Assembly (NCBI GenBank): GCA_024180945.1
Contig: JAKSGN010000020.1
Span: 558,001-622,000 of the forward strand
DNA from: Macrophomina tecta
Taxonomy: Eukaryota; Ascomycota; Dothideomycetes; Botryosphaeriales; Botryosphaeriaceae
DNA: 64,000 bases
Direction: 5' to 3'
The position numbers were made by a program, and so were the translations under genes. The notes under the pieces are model-generated. The model saw only the letters and a program-made list of their open reading frames with translations. It had not been told where the DNA came from and did no database searches. The stretch's first letter is position 1. Each line of letters begins with the position of its first letter. Below are positions 33,982 to 43,468 of the stretch, piece by piece.

Positions 33982-35845
33982 AAATAAGGTAAAGGAAACG
34001 AGGACACATGTAGGAGACGAAGGCGCTGCTGCATAGTCCAGAGGAGGGGCTGTGTGATTACTGTATCGCATTACGCACTGTATTAGTGGCTTGGATGGCA
34101 GGTATGCTCACAGGCATGGCGTTTTCATACCCGTCATGTACTGGTGGATAGGGCGGATGGGTAAAGTAAGGAGCATGCATGTCTTTCAATTCGTTTGTAT
34201 TGCTGGCTGTAAGAATAAAATGGTTTTTTTTTTTTTTTTTTTTTTTTTTTAACTTTCAGTCATCTGGCGACAATGGGGTATGCTGTATGTGGATCCTAGC
34301 GTAAGTGACGTACTTTTTCTCGCAATCGACATGCATTCATGTAAGACTGACTCGACCTCAGTGATTCCGAGCCTGCCCCGTGGCGTGTTTCCCCCTTCAT
34401 TTCCATCCTGATTGACTGCCTTCCCTTTCAAGCCATACCCGCCCGCTTCCATCCCCACAGACGGCGAAATTTCAGGCCCCCACAGCCCAACCTTTGCGTG
34501 CGCGCGTGCTGCTGCACAGCATCGGCACACAAGCAGTCGTCGATCTCGGCACTCGTCCGCCAATGCGACTGCCGTGGGCTGTGCTTTTACGCTTATTTTA
34601 AGCTCTGGCAGGCAGGGTTGTTGCGTCAACTGGTCTGCCAACCTCACGACTCGTGCCGGAACTTGATCTGGATCGTGGTGGCTCTTCGGCGGAATTGTCC
34701 GGATGAAGGAGGGGGAGGATGCCTTATTCGCTAATCTCGTTTCTCCCCGCTGACGTTGCGGGTCTCGTGCTCGTGAGGAGCAGAAGGAAGGAAAAAAGTG
34801 TATGCGTGTTGGAGCATGCGTGAGGAGAGATGTTGGACGCGAGGCGCGTGCCCCCCCCGTCTGGCTTGTATATTACAGTTTACAGATGATTGCCGCTGGC
34901 CAGACCGCGACGGCGATCTGCGATCTCCGCTCAGGCGAAACAGGACTGCCCGGGAGGCGTCGAGTTGCCTGATTGAGTAGTTTGGTGGCCTGCTGATTGC
35001 GGAGGCGGAGGAGTTCAGGGAGTTTGGCCCGAGCAAGAAGCAGAGGCTGAGTGACTTGGACTCGTGGCTTCGAGCTTGGCCTGACTCGGCCTTCGCCGCC
35101 AAGGCAGCGTTTCCGTGCTGGCCTGCTCTCGTCCCTCAGTTGAAGAGGAAACTTCCAAGAATGGCGACGTTGAAGGATACGCATGCCGCCGAGAGAGGCG
35201 TTTCGTCTCGGCTGTTTGGCAGTCGTCGAATAGGGAGGCTTCTTTTTTTTTGGGGTGGTGTTTGACGTGAATGGCTGTGCCCGCTGGTGGGGATCTGCGA
35301 AAAAACGGCTCCGAAGCTGCCGATATGCTCGTTTAGCGTGCATGCGCGCAGATCGTCTGTATCCTTCTGTGCCTTGTTCTTGCTTGGGTGGTTCTGGTTG
35401 GGTGGTGGTCACTGATGCACTGCACGCTTGTGGACTTCATCCCGACACACCGCCCATGCTCGCCTCTATCAGGCCAAGCGTGGCGGGGGATGTACTGAGC
35501 GTCCTTGGTCATCTGCTGGGAGAAAATAAGATTTTAGAGATGGTAAAGGGCTTTTAGATGCGAGGGGAGGTCGCTTCTAGTTGCTTTGCTCGGCGCATGC
35601 CACTGCCAACACGCAATCATCTTTGCGGGGCAGAAACTGCAGAAAAGTATGCCTTAGCGTGGAGGCAGTGTAGATGACTGGATGAGTGATTCGTGAGGGC
35701 TGTGAGCGGAGATCGAGCAGCGCCCCAGGGAGATGACGTTGGAAGTGTTTTGTGGTGAGGTGTGAATGCTGTTAAATAGGACTAGAGTCGAGAGAAGTCT
35801 GCACAAAGCAAACTCACCTCTTAACTCTCGATTTTTACCGTCCAG
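33982..35845. other. intergenic, VTC4 to fasciclin gene
   Basis: This is 1.9 kb with no recognisable gene. It contains a 27-nt T run at 34224-34250 and several overlapping short open frames on both strands (34.2-35.4 kb) without domains or splice support. Confidence 0.45.
34224..34250. repeat. 27-nt poly(T) run
   Basis: An uninterrupted T run lies about 240 bases downstream of the VTC4 stop codon. It has no coding context and is likely length-variable. Confidence 0.85.
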
Positions 35846-37683
35846 ATGAACTCCCACAATAGCCAAATGTCTTTGTATATCATGATTCCACTCCTCCCTC
35901 TCTTGTTCATGCCAATATGTTCCGCCTCGCCATATCCGCAGCAGGAAGGACGGCAACCACTCGAACCACTTCTCACGGCTATTGGCCGGGATCCTGACCT
36001 GTCGATATTCTATTCCTTGTTTAATGGCACGGGAGGGTCGCAAGGCGTACCGGGCCCCGCGCTTGAGGAGCGCTTCAATGATGAAAGGGATGGCAGAGAA
36101 TACACGGCGTTCGCGCCGACCAATGAAGTCAGTAATCCTACCGAACAGAACATTCACCGCGTGCGCCTACTCGAGACACTGCCATATAATTATCTGGCTG
36201 ATGTCACTCCCCCTAAACGCTGCCGCTTGGCTTGTTCTTGCAGCCCACTCCCGTGTCCCAGTTTTATGCGGCTGTGAACGACAGCCAAGGGAGCTCCTAA
36301 TGCTGACGTTTTCCACTCCAGGCCTTCTCCACCCTGTCTCCAGACTTCATATCAACGCTCACGGCCGCACCATCCTACGAGCTGCTACTTGCTATTCTCC
36401 GCACACACATTGTGGAAGGTGATTTGCCACCCTCAGACCTCGTTTCCGGGCCCGTGGAATCGATTCAAGGCTTCACCCTGAGTTTCGACAACACATACAC
36501 CTCCAATACAACCGTCACCACCAACACCGACGTCTCATCCTCCGACACAACTACCGGCCCACAAGCCCTGCTCCTCCGCGACGAGGAGGGCCCGGTCTTC
36601 ACCCCCGCCTCCAACGGGCGCATATACAAGCTTTCCCGCGTCCTCAACCCCTTCACCACCTACTTTGGCGCCGACGCCGCCAGCATTTCGTCTCTGTCGT
36701 CCCCACCCTCATCAACTGCCAGCGGTACAGTAACCGACATCCTCCTCACGCACCCCAACCTCTCCATCCTCTCCACCACGCTCGAGCAGATCGACCCGGA
36801 CTTCCTCACTCGCCTCACCCTCTTCACGGACGGCGACAACACCCAGGAGCGGCAGCAACAGCAACCGCAGCAGATCTACCTCGCCCCTTCCAACGCGGCC
36901 TTCGCCGCGCTGCCCGCCGACGCTCTCGCCCGCGCCACCCAGCCGTCAAACGCTGTCCTGTCGGCCTGGCTGCTCAGCTTCGGCCTGACGAGCGAGGTTG
37001 TCAACGGCAGCGGCTGGTTGAGCGTCCAACAGAAGAAAGCAAAGCGAAGCAGCAGCAGCAACAGCAACAACAACGACGGCGACCTCGTCTTCGGCCCCGG
37101 CGGGTGGCGCCAAGCGGGCGAACCGCCGCGCGTGCCGCTGCGCGTGCCGCAGAAGACGAAGTTCGGCACGAGCGCGAACGGCGGTCCGGCCGGCGCCGTG
37201 CTCGGACAGGTGGGCAAGGAGAATTGCGATCTCGTCTTTGGCGTGGGCGGGTACCAGTGCAAGCGCGAGGAGCGGAAGAGGAGGGCGCGGGCGGAGAGGG
37301 TGAGGAGGGAAGCGGAGGCGCAGAAGGGCTGCGATCTCGTCTTTGGCGTGGGCGGATATCAGTGTGCGCCTAAGGAGAAGAGGGGGGCGGGTGAGGCGGT
37401 GCAGAGGCGGACGCATCAGGACGGCTGCGACTGGCGCTTCGTTGTAGGCGGTTGGAAGAAGTTCTGCCCCCGTGACGTCGCGGGCGGGCGGGCGGAGCGG
37501 AGTTTGGAGAAGAGACAGGTGGAGATTCCGGCCTCGGGCGTGCTGAGGTCGGTGAGCGGGTTCAACATCACCATCAACGAGGGGCGGGTGAACAACGCGA
37601 GGGTCGAGGAAATCATCTGCGCCGAGAATGGCTGTGTGTGGATTGTCGGGCGCTGGCTGGACCCAGTCTTTGGCGCCTTCTAA
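35846..37683 (+). CDS. secreted fasciclin (FAS1) protein with a cysteine-repeat insert in its second domain
   Basis: Exons 35846-36127 and 36322-37683; 547 aa. An alternative start at 35870 gives a cleaner signal peptide (MSLYIMIPLLPLLFMPICSA). FAS1 domain 1 runs from about residue 35 to 190 (LSIFYSLFN; YTAFAPTNEAFSTLSPDF; RTHIVEGDL). Domain 2 starts near 225 (THPNLSILSTTLEQIDPDF; IYLAPSNAAFAALPADAL) but breaks off after WLLSFGLTSEVVNG and resumes at about 494 (SVSGFNITINEGRVNNARVE; ENGCVWIVGRWLDP). The insert carries four related units: GDLVFGPGGWRQ near 347, CDLVFGVGGYQC at 396-407 and 431-442, and CDWRFVVGGWKKFC at 463-476. These lie in Lys/Arg-rich linkers with KR sites at 408-409, 447-448 and 491-492. 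FAS1 proteins normally act in adhesion at the cell surface. The role of the repeats is unknown. Confidence 0.85.
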
Positions 37684-38369
37684 GTTGCTATGCCATGACT
37701 GATGTAAATATATACGTGTAAAGTTAACGATATCATGTCCCCTACAATATCAGAGAATTCACTGCTGCAATGACCACGAGAGGTCGAAGTGTTCATATGA
37801 ATGCGAAAATCGTGGCCGCTCTATTCGTCCCGCTTGGGAAGGCAGGAAGCTTTTCTCGACCATATACAGCGGACTTTCGCATATTCGGGGTGCGAGTAAG
37901 ATAAGGGTCAAAGTGGCTATCATTGCGGGGTAAGCCATGAGGTAGGAAAGGAAGCCAGTGTATGAGCCTTCGCAAGAACTCGATGGTGAATGGAGAATGG
38001 AGAGAGAAAAACGAGAGCAAGGAATGTGAACGGGCTTCTAGCCAGGGCCCTCGCTGTGGTAAGGCGGAGAAGACGCCCTGGCCGACGATCATTTTAGCGC
38101 CATCAGGCGACATCGCGGACAGCCCATCAGCCGGCAATAGTCAGCGTGTCATTGGCCGAATGCTCCCTGACATCACGACCTAAACTAGCCGTCCCGTGCG
38201 TCATCCCGCTCTCTGCTATTCGACCCCCGGACCGGTCCACCTCGAAATTGACATCACGACTTCGGAACAAGTCGACACGTGCGTCATGCGGCTGTTCCGA
38301 GCAGCAGTACCCCTTAAGCCGGATAGAACGCGGATGAAGCGCATGAAGGAGGGGATGTAATCTGCAGCG
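37684..38369. other. intergenic, fasciclin gene to SDR
   Basis: This stretch holds the 3' flank of the fasciclin gene and the promoter of the dehydrogenase. No gene or strong motif was recognised. Confidence 0.5.
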
Positions 38370-39662
38370 ATGCCATTCGCGGCAAGACTGGGGCGTGCCG
38401 TCGCCTCAAAGGCACGGCCATCCACATCGAGCCTGAACAAGCAAGACCTCATCCTACCGCCCTCCACGAGCCTGATAGCCTCGAGGCCGTTCCATCTCAC
38501 CTCGGTCCAGCTCGGACGCAACCCAAAGACGCCTACCTCTCCACTTGCCAGCATGGAGACCGTCAAGAACACCATTGCCGAAAACTTGGGCGGCGCCCTC
38601 TCCCACTCGCTCGCGCCAGCAGACTCGCAATTCGCGCTCTCGTCCGTGCCCGACCTGACCGGCAAAGTGGCCGTCGTGACCGGCGGCAGCGAAGGCATCG
38701 GCTACGGCTGCACGCACACGCTCCTCTCCCACAACATCTCCAAGCTGTCCGTCCCATGCATGCCCTCTCGCCCAGCGAGCCTCCGACGACAGAATCGCCC
38801 CGCTAACACAACCGCCAGCTTCATAATCTCGCAATCCCTCGACATCGTGTCCCACGCCCTCGACGCCATCCGCACCGAGCTCGGCCCCGCGGCCGCCTCG
38901 CGCGTCGAATGGCTCCCGTGCGACCTGTCCGACTGGGACGCCGTGGCCGAGGTCGCCGCGCGCATAGCCGCGCAAACCGCAACGCTCGACATCCTGATCT
39001 GCAACGCGGCGCGGGGCGTCATGACGGCGCAGAGGGCGGCGACCAGCGGCATCGACCTGCACATGGCCATCAACCACTTCGGCCACGCGGTGCTGACCTC
39101 GCACCTGCTGCCCCTGCTCAAAGCGACCGCGGCGCGGGGCCGCGCGGTGCGCGTCGTGCACCTGGGCTCCAACGCGCACGAGGCGGCGCCGCAGGACACC
39201 GGGTTCGCGAGCGTCGAGGAGCTCAACCGCGACTACGGCCCCAACGCGCAGTACGGCCGGTCGAAGCTGGCCGCCCTGCTGTACGCGCGCTACCTGGCGC
39301 GCCACCTCCGCGCCGAACACCCCAACGTGCTGGTCAACGCGGCGCACCCGGGCTTCGTCGACACCAAGCAGAGCAGCGAGCTGATCCACGAGGCGTATCC
39401 GCTGGGCGGGTACGGCATGAGCGTCGCCATGGCGCCGTTCAAGAAGGACGCGATGCAAGGGGCCGTGTCGGCCATGTTCGCGGCCACGGCGACGCAGCGC
39501 AGTGGCGAGTACGTGTGCCCGCCCGCGATTGTCGAGCCGGGCAGCGAGATGAGCAGGGATGCGGAGCTGGGGGAGGCGTTGATGCGGTTGACGAGGGAGG
39601 TCGTCAAGGAGAGGACGCGTCGCTCGAGTGTGGAGCAGGGCTGCCCGTTTCGGGATTACTAG
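38370..39662 (+). CDS. short-chain dehydrogenase/reductase
   Basis: NAD(P)-dependent oxidoreductase with a Rossmann fold. Exons 38370-38746 and 38819-39662; 406 aa. The cofactor motif is VVTGGSEGIGYG. The CNAARG segment takes the place of the usual NNAG. The catalytic Tyr and Lys are in YGRSKLAALL. AAHPGFVDT follows, as in retinol-dehydrogenase/WWOX-like SDRs. The 72-nt intron has no in-frame stop, so the frame stays open through it. It is called as an intron because the family reads KLFIISQSLD across the junction and because it holds GCTAAC before a CAG acceptor; the donor (GTCCGT) is weak. An ATG at 38553 (METVKNTIAENLGG) is an alternative start. The stretch before it is Arg/Ala/Ser-rich and could be a mitochondrial presequence. 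The substrate is unknown. Confidence 0.85.
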   Translation: MPFAARLGRAVASKARPSTSSLNKQDLILPPSTSLIASRPFHLTSVQLGRNPKTPTSPLASMETVKNTIAENLGGALSHSLAPADSQFALSSVPDLTGKVAVVTGGSEGIGYGCTHTLLSHNISKLSVPCMPSRPASLRRQNRPANTTASFIISQSLDIVSHALDAIRTELGPAAASRVEWLPCDLSDWDAVAEVAARIAAQTATLDILICNAARGVMTAQRAATSGIDLHMAINHFGHAVLTSHLLPLLKATAARGRAVRVVHLGSNAHEAAPQDTGFASVEELNRDYGPNAQYGRSKLAALLYARYLARHLRAEHPNVLVNAAHPGFVDTKQSSELIHEAYPLGGYGMSVAMAPFKKDAMQGAVSAMFAATATQRSGEYVCPPAIVEPGSEMSRDAELGEALMRLTREVVKERTRRSSVEQGCPFRDY

Positions 39663-40282
39663 GAGTGGGGGTGTGCTGTTTGTGGTGGAGCGAGGAGGCG
39701 TGATGTCGCGAGGGCGCTCGTCTGAGATTGGGCGACTGGATGGGTGAAACGTGAGATAGCGGGGTGGAGCGAGTGAAACCCTAATTGTACAACTGTATTG
39801 GTATCGGATCAGGGTGTCAGAACATGGTGGTATCATTCTGGAGTCAGGCACGTACCGCGGTGATGGTAGCTATCGAGAGTTGTGGTCGTAACATGGTCAG
39901 GACATATCTGCGACGCCGAACGCTGAATGGACCATGCTGCGACCCAACTACGGTGGCCATTCGATACTACATGCATGGCAAGCAATAATGGTTCTAGGAA
40001 TCTCTTAGCACGCAATAGTAGTCAGATTTGCTTCGAATGGAAATGCGAAGTTTTTGAGGACCTTCTATATACAAGACGTGTTGCTCACCGACGCCCGCAG
40101 TACGCATCAAGCTTACACTATCCAAACCCGTGAACAAAACCTCCCATCCTTCTATTGAGCACGCATCAGCCGGAAATTGTATTAGTCAAACAGATTGCAA
40201 GGTGGTCTTCGTAGAAACTCGATATGCGCCGTCGTTGAAATGAAATAGTGGTTGCTTTTTGTTCTTTGCTCATCAGGGGAAT
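39663..40282. other. intergenic between converging SDR and RCF2
   Basis: The 3' flanks of two converging genes. It is AT-richer than the genes. Nothing else was recognised. Confidence 0.5.
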
Positions 40283-41257
40283 CTACTGCTTCAGCTTGCC
40301 CTCCTTGCGGTCTTGCTCCTCCTGAGCCTTGACAGCAGCCTCGCGGGCCTTCATCTTACGCTCCTCGGCCTCGACCATTTCTGGATCAAAGTCAGCACAT
40401 CGTCCGATAATCACTCAACACGGGAATGAGGCACGTACCTCTCCACTGGTCTTCACCGGCGTAGCGCTCATGGTGGATCTTCTTCTCAATGTAGTGCGAG
40501 TGAGTGGGGTCGTTGGGGTCGAGAACCTTGACAGTCTCCCAGCGGCCGGTGCCCTTGTTCGCGTCGTTGGCCTCGAAGGCGAAACTGGCCAGCAGCACGG
40601 CGAGCGTCAGGCCCTGGGCGTAGACACGGGCCTGGACCAGCTTCTGCTGGCCGCTGAGGTAGGGGTTGCGCGAGACGATGGCGAAGGAGCCGCCCATGGA
40701 AGCCAGCCACGCGGCGAAGACGATGGGGTAGCGGTTTTCCGAGGCCCAGTCCTTCAGCCTCTGGAACTGGGTCTTGCCCGACTCGAGCAGCTCGGCCTGC
40801 TGCTTCTCCTCCTCGAGACGCTTCTTCTCCGGGTTGTGTTCGATGTCGAAACGGCGAGAGGCACGGTCAGCGGCGATGATACCTGCGCGAAATCCGTCAG
40901 TTGCCGGGTTCCGCAATGGAGCTGGTGGTGGAAGCGTGACGTGTGAATGGCGGCTGGTGACGTACCGGCAAAAGTACCGCCGGAAGTGATCAGGAAGGCG
41001 CGGAATGGCAATGAGAGCGAGCGGAAGACGTGGGATCTCTTGGAGGCGAAGAAGACACCGGCACCGCTTGCTGCCAGACCAGCTGCCAGACCTAGCGAAC
41101 CGCCTTTGACGGTGGCACTGCGATAAAAGTTAGCACGCGAGCTCTGTGGAAAGCGCTGGACGCCGGCGTCGCATTGAACGCGGGCATGGCCAATGCCGGG
41201 GGCGGGTGCAACTCACTTGTAGTGGGCTTGCTCCTCTTCCTTGGTGAGAATCTTCAT
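40283..41257 (-). CDS. RCF2: respiratory supercomplex factor 2 (HIG1 domain)
   Basis: Inner-mitochondrial-membrane protein that associates with cytochrome c oxidase and III-IV supercomplexes. Exons: 41257-41217, 41117-40966, 40882-40439, 40380-40283; 244 aa, near yeast Rcf2 (about 224). The N-terminus MKILTKEEEQAHYNATVKGG and the following Gly/Ala-rich hydrophobic segment (SLGLAAGLAASGAGVFFASK) match the fungal Rcf2 family. The HIG1 domain is at about residues 115-175 (RYPIVFAAWLASMGGSFAIV; LSGQQKLVQARVYAQGLTLA) with two membrane segments. The C-tail is strongly charged (EEQDRKEGKLKQ). Splice joins keep all codons in frame. Rcf1 is the alternative family but is shorter. Confidence 0.88.
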
Positions 41258-42365
41258 GATAACGGCGGAGCTCTAGGCACTTGGCAAATGGGGGTATCGG
41301 ATGAATCGAATGTGTCGCGGGGTAGGATGCTGGCGCGGGGGTGAGGCGACTGGCGCAATGTGGGCGTGGAGATGTGTGAGGGAGTGCTGGCGGAGAGCGT
41401 AGATGGGAGCAATAAAAAGAGTTGGAGAAGCGGGCGGGATGAGAGAGACAATAAGTATGGATGACGTCGGCTGCGACGGCCTCGAAGCGCAGCGATTTTG
41501 AGGGTGACGCAGCAAACTCGGGCACGTCCGAGCTTGGGCCGCCGGATTATATCACCCCATGTCAGGCGCCGAACTGCCTCCTTGTCGTTCCTCCAGGGTC
41601 TCAGATCTCGCGCATGCTATCTCCGGCCACCAGAATCCCCCAGTCTCCACCTTCCTCGCGCCCTGCCCGCCCTGCAGTGTCGCAACCCGTCTTCTCCTGG
41701 CCCCTCCTTTCCCTCAGTCCTCAATTGGCCGCTCTCAGTGGCGCTGCGCCGTGCGATATCTGCGCTCTGCAGCCTTCCGGAATCTCGCGATGGTCAGCCA
41801 GCGCCGCCGAAGATGCCGATGATGCCGACTCCGCGACGCCGCAGGCCCAAGCTCCCCGCCCTGCAAAATCTTCCCGCATTTCACTTTCCAGATCCTGCCG
41901 AGCCAGCCGATTTGCGGTAAAAGTCGGCGCCCACGCTTGCGTGTTTTTCAAACGGCCGCTAATCATTTGGCCGCTGCTTATTTCTTTCCTTTTTTTTTTT
42001 TTTTTTTTCCCAGCTGCTGATTCACCAGCTTGCATCTAGGCGGCGGCTGACGCACCGCCAGCTCGAGCGTTTCAAAGCGGGTGGGAAGCTGACTCTATAT
42101 ACCCTTTAGGCCGGGCGATTCCGATACGTACCAGGCTCCGCCATGTGCGTCCAACGGAATGGTGCTTACGGAGTCGGAGTTGATGCACTTCTTGGATTTG
42201 TTGAGTCCACGAGACATTGTGCAAAAGCATGAGCCTGATATTTACAACAAAATGGCGAACTTGTTTCATATGTAGACATCCAGACTGGGGAAAACGTGGC
42301 CGGCTGCCTCTTAGCACATAAATAGATAGTGCTGATGCATGGTACCACGTGAAGAAAAGCGATGA
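41258..42365. other. intergenic, upstream of RCF2
   Basis: This stretch holds the promoter of RCF2 (-) and the 3' flank of the NLR-like gene (-). A T-rich run is at about 41987-42008. Open frames at 41.46-42.04 kb on the plus strand overlap in three frames, a sign of base composition rather than a gene. Confidence 0.45.
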
Positions 42366-43468
42366 CTACCTCCGCGAGAAAAAATTCACGGCAAGGCGTG
42401 CATCTAATATGTCTCCATTGACCTGATTGCTCCTCCCCGTAGCTCGAATATTCGTCCATGTACTGTAGCCTGTTGCGTACTGTCCAGCACAGCTCCCCAG
42501 GCTCCCGTTCAGCTGGTTCGCGTCGTCAAATGAAGCCACTCCGGAGTATAATCGCCTACAGGCCGGCATGGGAAGTGCTGAGCCTTCATCGCGGCATGTT
42601 GCCGACTTGCCGTCGCATTCTTGCCCCCAAGCTTCTGGATATCGCCCTGGCCTATCCTCTTCCGAAGCGGACGTCGCAGATGTAGAAGCGCTCGCTTCCG
42701 AACCCACTTCGGAGTTTGTCCGGCGTCGCCCACAAGGCACAGTGCCATTCTGGCTCTGGACAAAAGAGGCACCCAGTTGCAGGAGCTACATGCAAGTCAG
42801 TCAACATTTCTGTCTCCTGCAGGCAATGATCCTGAACCGGAGCACCTGCCCTGCGAGAGGATACACACTGGGAGTTGAGTTGAGCATTCACCATGCCCAC
42901 ATGCCATAGTGGCATAGCCTCGCTCGATTTCTCGGCTTCGCTCCGCAATCTCGCTGTTGTCATGAAGGTGCTGTTTAATACTGCCGATTTCTTCTCGTAT
43001 CGAAGGCAAGCCGGCCTCAAGGGCCGATTGGATCTCGGAAATCCGATGTCCGAATGTGCCCAAGAGACACAACGCAAGGCAGCTCTTGTCGCGCTCGAGG
43101 TCGGCGAAGCCCTTGGCGATCGACTCTTCGAACTTGGGGTATTCCAGTGCCCTGAGACATTTCCTGACTTTGCTGGTTGAACCGATGAACCATTTGGCTT
43201 GGTTGATCTCAGAGTGGATAGTTAGTGTCGTTTTTGTAAGAGAAATAACGTGGTCCTGGATCAACCGCGATTGGTGGAAGTTTTCGGTTCTGCTGATTAG
43301 CTGCGCCATGTGGAGGACCTGGTCGATATGCTGCTTCCGTCCCTCGTACTGTTTGGCCAATTTGTCCGCATTCTGGCAGATATCCTGCAGCAACGCGCCC
43401 AGTTTGAGACAGTACTGTACGAGTTGAGTGACGCTGGCGGCGGCGCCGACGACCTCAAGGCCCGACAT
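42366..43468 (-). CDS. stand-alone fungal NLR-type N-terminal domain protein
   Basis: The N-terminus MSGLEVVGAAASVTQLVQYC and the following helices (LKLGALLQDICQNADKLAKQ; HIDQVLHMAQLISRT) resemble the helical N-terminal domains that precede NACHT or NB-ARC modules in fungal STAND/NLR proteins. Exons 43468-42869 and 42785-42366; 339 aa. The start at 43468 is preferred because family members begin MSGLEVVG or similar; an upstream in-frame ATG at 43591 would add an Arg/Phe-rich stretch. Exon 2 (LLQLGASFVQSQNGTVPCGR onward) is low-complexity, with SEASASTSATSASEED, and no ATPase motif (Walker A or B) appears anywhere. The gene therefore looks like a lone signalling domain or a truncated NLR. The splice between the exons (donor GTGTGT, acceptor TGTAG, phase 0) is plausible but not certain. 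Confidence 0.6.

Noticed and set aside
38454..39851. 465-aa open frame on the minus strand opposite the short-chain dehydrogenase
   Set aside because: It is an antisense shadow of a very GC-rich coding exon: Arg/His/Gly/Val-rich translation, no family resemblance, no splice signals.
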